Of a DNA stretch of 64,000 nucleotides, positions 46,633 to 58,930 are shown piece by piece. Below the pieces are notes generated by a model, which was not told where the DNA came from, made no database searches, and worked only from the letters and a program-made list of their open reading frames with translations. How positions within the stretch are numbered: position 1 is the first letter of the stretch; every line of letters starts with the position of its first letter. Where the stretch lies: assembly GCA_963930655.1 (NCBI GenBank), contig OZ005604.1, positions 8,566,001 to 8,630,000 of the forward strand, given 5' to 3'. The translations under genes and the position numbers were made by a program. This stretch comes from Myrica gale. Lineage: Eukaryota > Streptophyta > Magnoliopsida > Fagales > Myricaceae.

Positions 46633-48395
46633 CTATAAGTTGATAACTCCCATAATATGTTATTAGCAGGGAGGGATGACTCTTTAAGGACACTCATAGA
46701 AGCTCTGCCTTTTCGTTTCTTTTTTTCTCTTTCCTTGTATTACTTGTAATGCTGTACCTCTGTTACATACCTGCTTTGTGTACACGGTAATAGAGTTCAT
46801 TTATGTGTGGTCCTGATGACGCAACACCAGTGTTTCCCCAGTTACAGCTTTTCTGTTTGCCTTTTGATTTGACTTTTTTTTCTCCCGTGGCTGTAGGTTG
46901 CCTTAAAGCTAGTGTTAAGATGGACTAGTTTTGAAGTCAATAATGAATTTGGTCGCTGAAGTCTTTAAAAGTTCGATCTATGGGTTTTGTTGTGGTAGAC
47001 GGTTCTTGTTTTCTTTACCGCTAGTGAGCACTTTACCATGAGATGAAAATTATAAGACAGATTCCTGAATTGGATTTGTGTAGAAGGCTAGTATTGACCC
47101 GAGTAAGCAATTTGCACAAATCTATGTTTTTGGATCAATTCTCGTATCAGATCAGTATGGTTGGTCTCAGAATTTGCACGAATCTGTGTTTAAGGGGGCT
47201 TGAAAAATTGGTTCAGAACTGAACTGATGGTCTTGAAATGGGTTCTTGAGAGAGGGTTACACCTTAGCCTCTAAATTACATTATAGTTACATCTTAAATT
47301 TCAAAGTGCACCCGAAATATCATTCTTGGTAATTTATCCCTCCATATTATCCCTTTTGCAAGTTATCCCATAAGATTGAAGGTTGAAAGAGAAAAACACG
47401 TACGCGAGGACATCTCAATGGTAAGATTCCAACTGTTTTTTTTCAAGTCATAATAGCTCACTCGCATTAAAATTAAGGAGGTTCGAATACTTTAGGTACA
47501 TGCTCTAAGAGGCAAGTCAGACCTTTCATAGAGATAACATGCAAACGTGCAAAAGGGCCTAATGGCCTGATAAACTCAAACGAACGGGAAGAAATCCATA
47601 AAGGGTGAAAAGTCCACTAAGGGTAGTAAGCTGATAGTACCAGCTGCAAAAAAAGGAAAGCCGGTAGCCGAAGAGGCAACAAAATCAGCTGTTAGAGAAG
47701 ACTAGGAGTCGGTCAAAGGAAACTTGCAAAAAGTTTGTAGTTTAAGAGGGTAAATTTTAAAAAAAATCATGAATTCGCAGCGTACTGAGCCTCGTTATAA
47801 TATTATATAGTTCTAGTTAGGTTATCGGCTTGTGAAGGAAATTTATATTTATTAATGCTGACATGTAAATAATAAATTGTACTGTTCTCCAATTTTTTGG
47901 TTAATGTCACCGACATCAAAATTAAAGCCAAATGGCTTCATCGAGGTGCTGCATCTTCCACTTCCAATCTTTCACCATCTGGTGCTCCCAGCTACCATAT
48001 CCTGATATACGATGATCCTAAGTTCTTGTTTCATTTCCTCTCGTCAAAAACATTCTGAATTCTGTTTGTCCCCTCTTTCCGGTTTTAACCCTTAATTTGT
48101 TCATCATGGAGATTATAAATATGTTAGGCCGCAAAGGAAGGGAAGTTGAGGTTCAAGACAGATTCGAATCTTCGTACTTCTTGGGCTTGACAGTTCATAT
48201 GAATCTCATCGAAGGATGTATAAATTCACAATTCTTACATAGGATGACACAAAATTCTTGCTTCCTCTTTGTTCACCTTCCCCTTTTCATCCTTAATTTG
48301 TTTAACAATAATAAGCTAATTAATTGATCTCGTGTGTCTATATAGAATAGCCGTGTTGTTGACAACCTTTGCGGCGGCCACCTCTTGCGAGTTGC
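46633..48395. other. UBP1 3' flank and intergenic; no gene recognised
   Basis: Probable 3' untranslated sequence to about 46900, then AT-rich DNA. 47395-47530 has weak SINE-like features ('ctcaatggtaag' and 'aggttcgaata'), too diverged to call. The open frame at 48097-48327 has no recognisable motif. Confidence 0.35.
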
Positions 48396-48654
48396 CTAAA
48401 TTGCGAGGATCCCAGTCGAGAAGATCTGGCCTCTGGTGTATGGTGAACTCGAAACATCCGCAGACCTCGGTGCCTCCGATCTGCACTGTTCTTTCCGCTC
48501 GTCGATCATTATCTGCCTCGACCGACACTCCGTGCTACAGAATGCTTTCTCACCTCTGCAAAACCATCAATCATTTAGGATACTTTCGTGGAATCTAAGC
48601 ACAAACTTTTCCTCATAGACACGAGAAGTTGGAACCCAACAACGTAAGATATGA

Positions 48655-48690
<36 letters not shown>

Positions 48691-49271
48691 AGAACTGGTT
48701 GGAGAACGAGAGGGAATCCCTCCTCGACTGGTTGTACCTGTACATGTATATGTCATTGCCGTGGTCCGTGGAGGTTTCTCCTGCACAAGTGGCATGCACT
48801 GAGAAAATCTGCAGTCGGATACGCCGGAAAAGTTTCATCGTATCTTGTCCCATATTCATGACCTCCGTCGTAGTACACCCTAGCGAAGGACTTGCTAGGT
48901 CCATGACAAGTCACGTATGTATAATCCTCCGAGCTGCCTCCTTCAAATTCCTCAAAACCTCCTCTTAATCTCTCACACATCTTGCCGGAGTTAACAGGTA
49001 TGGGATGGGATCGATTCCGGTTGCAACCACAAACAGCGTACTTTGCCAAAACTTCAGGTCCACGTCCATCACCGGATCTCTCAAGAGCAGCAACAATACC
49101 CAATCCAACCCCACCCACATCGTAGTTCTTCAACCCTCTAGGTGATTGCATCTTGAATTCTAATGGGCTCCTTGGACTCGTGGCAAGGTCCGAAACCCCG
49201 GCACGGTTGCCGCCGGAAACCAATAATTCTGATAGCTTTCCGATCATCGGACGGGATATCTTTTCTGTCAT
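48396..49271 (-). pseudogene. FLZ (FCS-like zinc finger) gene with 7-bp frameshift
   Basis: Exon 1 is 49271-48738 and exon 2 is 48555-48396, joined by a GT-AG intron inside 'MYR/GEKAF'. The protein starts MTEKISRPMIGKLSELLVSG, has the conserved 'KNYDVGGVGLGIVAALE' and 'EVLAKYAVC' blocks, and then the FLZ finger: 'FLSACHLCRRNLHG', 'DIYMYRGEKAFCSTECRSRQ'. Between HG and DIYMYR there are 7 extra bases, an imperfect tandem copy (CCACGGA CCACGGC on the minus strand, 48759-48772). They shift the frame, and translation ends after 172 residues at 'HGPRQ', with only the first zinc-binding Cys pair. Without the 7 bases the exons give a clean 228-residue frame ending 'FSTGILAI'. FLZ proteins are SnRK1 adaptors. 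Everything else is well preserved, so the lesion is recent, allelic, or an assembly error. Confidence 0.85.
48659..48687 (+). repeat. (GA)n microsatellite in FLZ intron
   Basis: About 14 GA units, lying in the intron of the minus-strand FLZ gene. Confidence 0.95.
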
Positions 49272-49352
49272 GATTAGATATGTGGAAGTAAGCACACAAA
49301 TTTGGGTAAGATTTGGTGAACAGAGATATATTATGGAAGAAAAGAAATATGG

Positions 49353-49368
49353 GTGCCTATATATATAT
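49353..49368 (-). promoter_or_regulatory. Likely TATA box of FLZ gene
   Basis: A TATATATATA tract on the minus strand lies about 90 bases upstream of the start codon. Confidence 0.45.
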
Positions 49369-49439
49369 AATAAGATGGGCATAAAGCTATAGCTTAGATG
49401 ATGGAGTGGTTGGACTAAGCCCATGGTATGGTCATAGAG

Positions 49440-51700
49440 AAGTATGTGGGTTCATGATTGCTCGATACAGAGCCAATGAATCTCCTCATTATTTAACCAA
49501 TAATTTTAGAAAATTGTTATTTATTTATTATTATTCTTAATGTTATTACTTCAAAGGGGATCCAATTTTTTTTATTTTTGCTTGAAGGTCGCTGTCAGTG
49601 GGGCATTATTTCGAAAACGTTGACTAAATGATTGCGACCCAAATTAGGGACCTGGCCCACAACTGTCTTAGACTAAGAAGAAAGATTTTGGCACCGTCGA
49701 TGTGTGCGAACGTGGCGAACTTCTGAGAAAGGTGGAGCATGCAATTATTACTGGAACCACTGAGCCCCCGGATGGCCCCATTAAATGGAAAGCGATGTGG
49801 CCTAGGCCTGGCCCACTCACTACTCTATTCTCTTCTGTCTCATACAGAAATTTGTGTAGCTTTTCTCTTCCTCTTCTTTGGAACTAAACGACATTTCGAG
49901 TAGAGAGTGACTGAACGAGGGAGTAGTGTTACAGAGATCAGGGGCTACAAGGGTGATGGGAGTTGGTTTGGAGTGGACTGAGGGATGTTTGGGTGGGGAG
50001 GGAAGGCATGGGTTTCCCCCAGAAATGGCTTCAAGCAGTAAGAAAGATTACTTCTTCTATACCATGGGCTGGATTTAGAACATCGCGAGACTAATTTTAC
50101 TCTCCTTATTATCAATAGTAATTCAATTTATTATCAGAGGATTTGTTGGTGTGACTTGGCAGTTTACTCTCTTAAATCTAACACATATTATTGTCAATTC
50201 ATTTGGTCCACCTTCAAAAGTTTAGAATCCAATAATTACCCTATTTATGTGGGATGGAGAGACTCCATAAATCCGAAGAATTAATTAAAATGAGATTCGG
50301 AATACTCTTATTATTTTTTAAAAAATAAAATAAATTTTGTTTTCTTTTTTCTTTTTTCTCAGTTGTAATTACTTCTAAAATGTCTTCCTTGTCAAATCTT
50401 TATTTTGTAATTAAAATTAAAATAAAATAAAGATTAAAATTTAAAATTTATTTTATTTTGTTTTATTTATTTTAATTTAAAATATTTTGAAATTTAAAAT
50501 TTATTCTAGAAAATAATTAAAATTTATTTTATTTTGTAAGGATGTTCAAATCTTTCAACATCCATGTTAAACTTTAATTATAAGGATATGTTGGATACTA
50601 TTTCAACTAAAATTACTACTTGGATTTGTTTTATCTACTAGAAATTTAAAACCATCAACACTAGCTCATACACCATTCAATTTAGCACATTGTTTTCGAT
50701 TTATCGCCCTGTCATAATACACAAAAGTCGATGCTATTGTTTCTGATCAAAGGGTTTTACATCTGATAAAAAAAAGGGGGGTTTTACATAATTATAGGAA
50801 GTAAAATAATAGAGTAAAAATGGATCTAAAATTTTTGGCTAAAAAACTATCCTTTATTGTATTGTATTGGATTGAACAAAATAGAGTCTGAAAAATCCAC
50901 TTAAAGATGGTTAAACATGGTGAATTAGCTTAATAAATCCACTTTCTGAGCTTCTATTAATTTCCCATTTCTCCTAATTAATCAAAAAAATGGAAAGACA
51001 TGATTTGTGTTTAGCGGTTGCTAAACGGCACCGATGAGGAAGGGACCGGTGGTGAAGAAGGAAGGATATGAATGATATAACGCTATTAGCGTAGGGGCAT
51101 TAGCATCATTGGAGCTAGAAACAAACAAACAAGCGGCTGCCCATGGAATGTCGCTTGGCGAGAAGGGCCTACAAAACCAGGAGCCCAAGGTCACCAATAA
51201 TGGCCAGGCAAAGGCCGGACCCACTTCACATGGGAAATCGTACACCTGTTCGTGGCCCATTGGTTATTTATGTGAAGGCCACTTGTGTTGAGTTAACCCG
51301 GTGGGACGATTGAGAAGTCCCCACAAACGAGAATGACGTCCAATTCCTTCATTTTCAGTTGGGGAAGCGGGTCAAGACGTGGACACCTCCAATTATATTT
51401 ATTCATAATAAGTTTTATTTATATTTTTTTAATACACAAAACTTTCTTATAATATCTTATTTGTTTAACGTTCGTCCCTCTTCTTGAATATGTTAGTTCA
51501 CTTGATGAAATGCATTCCATATCAATTCTATTGTCACGCTATCTCTCCAATCAACTCAATATCCTATTTGACAAGTTAGATTAAAGTTTGTCTGACCCCA
51601 TAATCTTAGTCATAAGCCAACCCTAGCACATGCTCCCTAACACTTAACGCAAATTCAAAATAAGCATCTTCTTCCTTCACCTTCTCGCTAACGGCGGACC
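49440..51700. other. Intergenic; one SINE-like relic
   Basis: Mostly AT-rich, with no recognisable gene. About 50210-50310 resembles the body of the SINE at 35.39-35.47 kb ('aattaccctatttatgtgggat' and 'gattcggaatactc'), suggesting a decayed copy. The open frames at 51021-51291 on both strands have no motif I recognise. Confidence 0.4.
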
Positions 51701-51704
51701 ATCA

Positions 51705-51959
51705 CTGCATCGGAATGTAATCCAACGCATCAGCAAACCTAAAGAGCTCTCTAAAGCCAACAATGGGAAGCTTTTCTCCACTACTACCACAGCCACCGAC
51801 AGAATCGTTTTTTTGGCTAAGAGCTCTCCATTGTCTTTTTCTCTTGTGGAGCTCCTGCTGTGCCAGCACTCGTGGGTCTGCGTATGATGGTGATGGCGTT
51901 GTTGGGTTGGTTTTGGAAGGGTCAGAAGGAGAGGGGGACACAAGTTCAAGGCCTTGCAG
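51705..51959 (-). pseudogene. ABCB1-like auxin transporter exon-1 fragment
   Basis: The minus-strand frame reads LQGLELV, then a Ser/Pro-rich stretch ('DPSKTNPTTPSPS'), a basic Gln/Lys-rich stretch, and 'GSSGEKLPIVGFRELFRFAD' followed by 'ALDYIPM', then a stop. This is the cytosolic N-terminus of plant ABCB1/PGP1-type transporters, just before the first membrane helix. There is no start codon, an upstream stop precedes it, and the match ends abruptly at the point where '..GSVGA' should follow. The rest of the roughly 1,250-residue transporter is not in the window. It is an isolated relic with no function of its own. Confidence 0.65.
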
Positions 51960-52463
51960 AAGATATTAGTTCGTTAGGATATAATTGTTGCAGTAGTCAC
52001 CGGGGAAATGGACTTTTTCTTCGTTTTAGGTGGCTCTCTTTCCTGCCCTGAGCGAGCGGAGTATTCTAAGCAGCAAAATCTCGTTGAGATCAGTCACAAC
52101 AGCGACACGAAATTAATTAGCATTAAAATTCTATCCCAAAAATCTTGATACTTAAATATATATAATTGTATGATGTATGTATATATGAATTCTTAACAAG
52201 ATTACGAATCCAACCACCTCATTGAAGATTATATATGCTAAACAATTGAGGGTCCTCTATATGACCTATATATGTGGGGCATTTGGGACGTGCGAAATTA
52301 TACTTATTCTAAAGTCTAATTTTTATTTTTAATTAAAAAAATTGGAATAGTATACGATAACTTGATAAGTATAGTACAAATGCTTTTCTTGCTAGTTTCC
52401 ACCAATAGAGGGTATAAAAGGCTCTCTCTCTCTATATGCTCCAAGCTGGTTCTCACAAAGGCA

Positions 52464-52526
<63 letters not shown>

Positions 52527-53363
52527 CCAGGACCCTTAGATATTAAGGACATCAATTTATGGTTGAAAAGTACTTGGAAAGTCAGATAAAAAAATGATTT
52601 GTTCAGTAAATTAAGAGGGCCGACTATAAGATAAATGTGGCCTAAGCGAAACCATAAAAGGGGCCTTTTATAATAAATTATTATAGTAAAAAAATATCAA
52701 TAAATTTTAGTTAAAAATTATTCTGATATTTATTTTCTATTAGATATCTTAAAATTATTTTAAATTAAAAAAATGATAACTACAATCAACAAAAACAAAA
52801 ATTTAAAATTTAATAAGAAGGTTATGGTACGGTTGGCTTTGAGATTTTAAAATGGAATCAACAAAAGATAATAGTGAAAGTAGTGATAAAGTAAGATAAT
52901 TTTTTAAAAAATTTTAAAATTGAAAATCTTTTTAAAATTTTAAAGTTGGAAGTCATCTCCTTTAAAATTTTGAATTATGTCTTTCTTTACCTTAAATGAG
53001 GATTTCAAAAAGTTTAACTCATATTTTGAGACTTTTTTTTTTCTCTTGTTAAGTTAAAATATTTAAATTGAGGGCTATAACTTATTAAATATTAAGTAAA
53101 ATGGGAAATTGGGGGTCTAGTTAGACTGCCTATGCTCAAAGACGTAAATAGGTACAAATTATACAAGAAGATTATGTTTGTTGAGATCTCGCAGTTATAG
53201 CTATTTCTATAGAAGTAGAAGTGGATAAATATGTTTCCAGGTAGCTGCATGCACTCCTAAATAATCTCAATATGGCCGGATAAAGGTAAATTTTGAATGG
53301 CGAGTTTGTCTACGAGATTTACGTACTGCTTAATTACCAGTTTTATCCGTTAGAAACTTTTGC
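51960..53363. other. AT-rich intergenic with microsatellite; no gene
   Basis: No recognisable gene. 52463-52522 is a compound (CA)n(TA)n microsatellite. Confidence 0.5.
52463..52522 (+). repeat. (CA)n(TA)n microsatellite
   Basis: A run of about 10 CA units followed by about 20 TA units. Confidence 0.95.
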
Positions 53364-53373
53364 TATATATAAA
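53364..53373 (+). promoter_or_regulatory. Likely TATA box of beta-galactosidase gene
   Basis: TATATATAAA lies 48 bases before the start codon, implying a short leader. Confidence 0.55.
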
Positions 53374-53420
53374 GATCAGATGAAAGCATTAATATTACTG
53401 CAATTCATTGATTAGTTAAG

Positions 53421-56400
53421 ATGGATACTACTACTTCACCAAAGTTTTCCTTGAGTACTGATGTTCTTCGACGTGTTTGTCTTTCTTTGTTCATTCTCAT
53501 TGTTTGCACTCATGCTGTTGAGGTTTCTCACGACGGAAGAGCAATTACAATCGATGGCCAACGCAGGCTCTTGATTTCTGGCTCCATTCATTACCCTCGA
53601 AGCACGGCCGCGGTCAGTAAAACGTCAAAGAGAGATTCTATTCTGTTTAATTTAATCACTTTCTATATATTTTTGTTATTAATTTGGTAATATTCCTTAA
53701 TTAGATGTGGCCGGAGCTAATAAGGAAAGCAAAAGAAGGTGGAGTGGACGCTATTGAGACTTATGTATTTTGGAATGCTCATGAACCAGTTCGTCGCCAC
53801 TACGATTTCACTGGAGATCTTGATCTCATAAGGTTTCTCAAGACCATTCAAGACCAAGGACTCTATGCTGTTCTTCGTATCGGTCCTTATGTTTGTGCTG
53901 AATGGAACTACGGGTACTTAAGCTAATTAATTTTCTCTTTAATTCATTTGTTCCTATATATATATATATATATATTAATAAGACCGACTAATTTTAAATG
54001 AATTTTTAGTAGGGAATTAATTACATCATGAGTTTTTACACTGTGTAGAGGGTTCCCTGTATGGCTGCAAAATCTGCCCGGAATTGAGCTTCGGACTGCA
54101 AATACTATATTTATGGTAATTTCATTAATACACAGTACTACTTCTCATTGGGTTATATTTACATATGCATAGAATTATTTTTTTATTTGGGTTAAATACA
54201 TTACTTTTCTCATACAAAATATAGTTATTAAAAAATTATGAGGTAAAAATATAAACGGTTAATTAGTACATGAGTGTATTTATTTATTTATTTTTACCTT
54301 TTTCCTTATTTTTCAGATTTTCTAAACTATCCAATCTTTTTTGTTTTTTCCAAACAGAATGAGATGCAAAATTTTACAGCTTTGATAGTGGATATGGTTA
54401 AAAAAGAGGGACTTTTTGCATCACAAGGAGGTCCAATTATTCTTGCTCAGGTATGTCCATATATATAGCTATGTAATTGGTTGGTAAAATATAGTTTATT
54501 TAATTTAATTCAAGCTATCCATCTTGTACTAAAAATTGTTTTAATTTGGTCAGATTGAGAATGAATACGGGAATGTAATGGAATCTTATGGGGCCGCCGG
54601 GAAAGCATATGTCGACTGGTGCGCAAATATGGCCACCTCGCTCGACATAGGAGTTCCATGGATTATGTGTCAACAGAGTGATGCTCCACAGCCAGTGGTA
54701 TAAATTTATCGTATTTCTTTTAATGTAGATATTTTTAGACTGTTTTTTCCTTCTTCTTTTTTTTTGGAAGGTCAATGTTACTAAATAAAGTTCATTATAA
54801 TCATGATTAATGCTTATCAGATAAATACATGCAACGGTTTTTACTGTGATTCCTTCACTCCAAATAACCCAAACAGTCCCAAAATGTGGACCGAGAATTG
54901 GACTGGCTGGTGAGTATTTGCTCTACTTTGGTTGAATTAATTATTCCATTTATTCTTTTTCTCCAAAATATGTTTATTATCCAAATATTAACTCTTATAA
55001 CTAATTTATAATACAGGTTTAAGAGTTGGGGTGGTAAAGATCCACACAGAACAGCGGAAGATGTGGCTTTTGCTGTGGCCCGGTTCTTCCAAACTGGAGG
55101 GACATTTCAAAATTATTATATGGTAATTAAGTAACTTATATTAAATCAATTTGAATTTTTTTTATGAGTTAATTTGTAGCAACTAATGAGTACAATATTG
55201 TTTTTAATATATAGTATCACGGTGGCACTAATTTTGGTCGATCTTCTGGAGGTCCATACATTACCACTTCATATGACTATGATGCTCCTATTGATGAATA
55301 TGGTAACTAATTAATATCTCACATTAGTATATATATATGTTTTAATACCAACTAGGTATATTTATTAATTAATATTGTTGTCTACAAAAAACCGCAGGAA
55401 ACTTAAATCAACCAAAATGGGGGCATTTGAAACAACTGCATCAGGTTTTGAAGTCCATGGAGAAGACTCTTACTCATGGCAATGTTTCTACTATTGACTT
55501 GGGCAATTCGGTTACGGTAACATCTCTAATTTCTTTTTTCTTGGTTAATTTTGGAAAGGAAAAAGAGATCGATCCACACATTATAGAGGGTCAAAGAAGT
55601 GGATTTAATAGATTAACGGCCAACACACTATATTCAAATTAAAGGGCCTAGCTTTTGAAGAGCTGGTAGATCAGCGTTATAAGATACTCTCGGATCATCC
55701 TCTTTAATTAGTGATGTGCGTTCTTATTAAACAAAGCTGCATGTATATATGTCTCTGCAGGCCACTGTCTATGCGACAAACGAAGCAAAGAGTTGCTTTT
55801 TGGGGAATACGAACACCAGCGCTGATGCTACAGTTAGTTTCCAAGGGGGTGAATACATTGTTCCTGCTTGGTCTGTTAGTCTCCTTCCAGATTGCAAAAC
55901 CGAAGGATATAATTCTGCAAAGGTAAAGTGTATTCTACAATTAGTTTCCAGAGGGACCGTTACATATTTTTGCTAACATATATATATATATATATATAAT
56001 TGTATATGATAATGTTAGGTGAACACTCAAACTTCGGTGATGACAAAGATAGCAAACAAAGCAGATCAGAATGAAGCTCCTGCATCTCTTAGTTGGGTCT
56101 GGAGGCCTGAGGTCGTCGATGATGCTATCCTCCGTGGGAGAGGGCAGGTCGCCGCAAATCAAATCCTCGATCAAAAAACTGTGGCTAATGATGCTAGTGA
56201 TTACTTGTGGTACATGACAAGGTAATTAAACCCTTCAATTTGTTACTTTATTTTAGTACTCCTAATTATCGATGATTAATCTGATTTATTCTTTTGTTTT
56301 CCAATACATATATAGTGTTCATATCAAAGAAAACGATCCAATTTGGAGTCAGAACATGACTCTTCGGGTTACTGGCAGCGGGCATGTACTTCATGCATAT

Positions 56401-57835
56401 GTTAATGGGAAATATCTTGGTAACTAAATTCTCCGTCTTCTTCATATTATTAAATGAGAGAAAATTAAAAACTAATTTTTAATTTTTAATTTTTAATTTT
56501 TAAACTTTGGCTAAAATTAGGTTCTGAATGGGGCAAGTATAACGAATTCAATTATATGTATGAGCAAAAGGTCAAGTTGAACAAGACCGGAGCAAATCTG
56601 ATATCTTTGCTCAGTGCTACCGTTGGTTTACAGGTACTTGTATTTCAGTTAATTGTAATTTTTGGGTGCCTAAAATCTGTGAAAAAAAAAGGACTAACTA
56701 TTAACCTACTAATACGGGAACATGCAGAATTATGGCCCACAATTTAACCTACAACAAACGGGTATTCCTGGCCCAGTGGAGTTGGTTGGACGAAAGGGCG
56801 ATGAGACAATTATCAAAGACTTGTCTGCACACAAATGGGCCTACAAGGTTGGGTTGGATGGCTTTCAAAACAGGCTCTACAGTTTAGATTCGCCCCTCGT
56901 CTCAAAATGGCAAGCCCAACAACTTCCTATCAACAGGAGGATGACATGGTACAAGGTAATTCAAAACATTATCTTACAAAAAGTCGTAGTAATTTGTAAC
57001 AGCATGTCACAACATTGTGTTTCACTGACTAGTTAATTATGTTTCTATTTGCTTTGTTTTCCTCAGACAACGTTTAAACCTCCTCTGGGGACGGACCCAG
57101 TGGTTTTGGATTTACAAGGAATGGGCAAAGGTGTTGCTTGGGTCAATGGTCGGAGTCTCGGGAGGTATTGGCCAAGTTTTAACGCTGAAGAGGATGGGTG
57201 CAGTCTTGAAGCTTGTGATTACCGTGGTGAATACAATGAGAAAAAGTGCGTGACCAATTGTGGTCACCCCACACAAAGATGGTAGGTTTGATCCATGTTC
57301 GAGATTTTTCAGAAATTTCTAACTTTATGTCTCCCTAATATCCTATTGGAAATGGGTGCGTAGGTACCATGTTCCACGCTCTTTTATTGAAGATGGCGTA
57401 AATACGTTGGTTTTGTTTGAGGAATTTGGTGGCAATCCGTCGTCGGTGAGTTTCCAAACTGTTGCGATCGGGAAAGCATGTGGGAATTCTTATGAGAACA
57501 ATACGCTGGATTTGACATGTCAAGGACGTCCAATTTCGTCGATCCGATTCGCTAGTTTTGGTGATCCAGTAGGTGCCTGTGGATCATTTGGTAAAGGCAG
57601 CTGTGAAGGCCAAAAAGATGCATTTTCCATAGTCCAAAATGTATGTTCTTGTTTTATACTCAAAATTTTCGCGTTTACTATCTTGTTCCCTTGAGCGAAA
57701 ATTTAAGAAACAGTTATTATGCAGGCGTGTGTTGGAAGAGAGACTTGTTCGATTCAGGTTTCCGAGGATACTTTTGGCTCAACAAGTTGTGGTAATATCA
57801 CCAAGAGGCTTGCTGTGGAGGCTCTTTGCATATAA
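53421..57835 (+). CDS. Beta-galactosidase, GH35, with SUEL lectin domain
   Basis: Seventeen exons: 53421-53612, 53705-53913, 54049-54115, 54358-54450, 54554-54697, 54821-54909, 55017-55122, 55215-55302, 55398-55516, 55761-55922, 56019-56221, 56316-56419, 56521-56633, 56728-56955, 57067-57281, 57364-57640, 57725-57835. They give 839 aa, normal for the family, and all joints are in frame. A signal peptide (hydrophobic [15 protein letters not shown]) precedes the catalytic domain. The GH35 signature [14 protein letters not shown] holds the acid/base Glu, and 'MWTENWTGW' holds the nucleophile Glu. The C-terminus is a Cys-rich SUEL/galactose-binding lectin domain (from about '[11 protein letters not shown]' to 'RLAVEALCI'). 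It is closest in character to the BGAL7/BGAL15 group. It is a secreted apoplastic enzyme releasing terminal beta-galactose from wall polysaccharides. '[12 protein letters not shown]' replaces the usual 'RTDNEPFKNEMQ', a small local oddity. It appears intact. Confidence 0.95.
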
Positions 57836-58591
57836 ATTAAATCCCGAGAACTGTTCGTTTTACCAATTTTTTTGCCCATTTTCATCTGTAATTGGATAGC
57901 AAATGAGTTCTGGTGCTTGCCGGTGGGGGTGTTTTGCATTTTCTCATTGGCAGCATTTTGCTTTTTTTTTTTTTTCTTTTTACCTTTACGTCAGTGTTTT
58001 GGACTCAATGTTAGCTATAATAAGATCGTTTGCCTCTGAGTTTGTCTTAAATAATTAGCTTCAACAAGAGCTAACCACTGCATTAACACACTGAACTTAG
58101 AAGCAAGATATATGTATTTTGTCTTAGGCGCATAGTACTCATACCAAGGAAAAAGATTGAATTAGCATTTGGACCAAGATCCTTTGCAATTTCTTGTCCA
58201 AATAGCACCGCACAATGGAAATCGCACTAGAATACCCTGTTCACCAAGTATTACTACACAGTTCTGCAGAAAACCTGATCTAACTAGTAGAGTAAAATGC
58301 TCCCAAAAATAAGAGGTTTAAAGAGAAAGAGGGATAGGGACCTTATGGAGAAAAGGGAAATCATACATTCAATGGAGAGATTGAGAGTTTAGTTACCGAG
58401 CGGAATTATGGTACATAATATTTGCTCAGGTTTCACATGATTGCTAGTTGCGGCATATAATCCTAGTGTTTACCCTTCCACTTGCAGAGATTGAGAGTTT
58501 AGTTAGCTTTAAAATTTAGTTTGCCTGACTTACTGGCATTCAAACATGACAGATTGGGACCTTATGGAGAAAAGGGAAATCATACATTCAA
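57836..58591. other. Beta-galactosidase 3' flank with local duplication
   Basis: Probable 3' untranslated region to about 58030. A ~38-base string ('gggaccttatggagaaaagg..') occurs at about 58338 and 58557. A second string ('agagattgagagtttagtta') occurs at about 58376 and 58486. No gene. Confidence 0.5.
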
Positions 58592-58682
58592 TGGCATGGT
58601 GTGCGAAAATGGCTTAATCCCTTGACATTGGTGTCCCTTGAATTATGAGCCAGCGGAGTGACGCTGCAAGCCGACGGTATAC
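58592..58682 (+). pseudogene. Relic of beta-galactosidase exon 5
   Basis: About 90 bases align with 54609-54703 of the adjacent gene (the '[20 protein letters not shown]' region), including the GTATA just past the exon's donor site. The relic reads 'AWCAKMA', then a codon-sized gap, 'SLDIGVP', a stop, and 'IMSQRSDA', with frameshifts. Neighbouring exons are absent. It is the remnant of a second, tandem beta-galactosidase copy or of a partial duplication. Confidence 0.75.
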
Positions 58683-58729
58683 TTAGTTTTATAGCTGCAT
58701 GTTCCGTGTATCTCCATGCGTACGTACGT

Positions 58730-58930
58730 CACTACAAGAAAACTGCACTATAGCGACTAGCGCACACGTCCATGCAAGCACCAAAAACCTTCCTAGCTTT
58801 TACAACGTCACTAGAGACACGAGGCGTCACTTTTTTATCCAGTTGCTAACTCAGACAAAAATTAGCAACTATCGACTTTGTCACAATCGAGAGAGCCCAT
58901 CGGACGCCTGTATGGTTATCCCCAGAGCCA
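58730..58930 (+). mobile_element. CACTA (En/Spm) transposon terminus
   Basis: It begins CACTACAAGAAAA, the canonical plant CACTA terminal sequence, followed by subterminal 'agcgacta'-like motifs. No matching opposite end (TTTTCTTGTAGTG) was seen to the right within the window. The right limit is arbitrary. Confidence 0.5.

Noticed and set aside
47395..47530. SINE-like sequence
   Set aside because: Box motifs are too diverged and too far apart, and there are no ends or target duplication.
48575..48904. 109-codon minus frame with Ser-Leu repeats
   Set aside because: The repeats are the (CT)n microsatellite within the FLZ intron; the start of the frame is FLZ exon 1 in a shifted reading.
51021..51291. 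Overlapping 79- and 60-codon frames on opposite strands
   Set aside because: No recognisable domain and no splice or promoter context; more likely chance.
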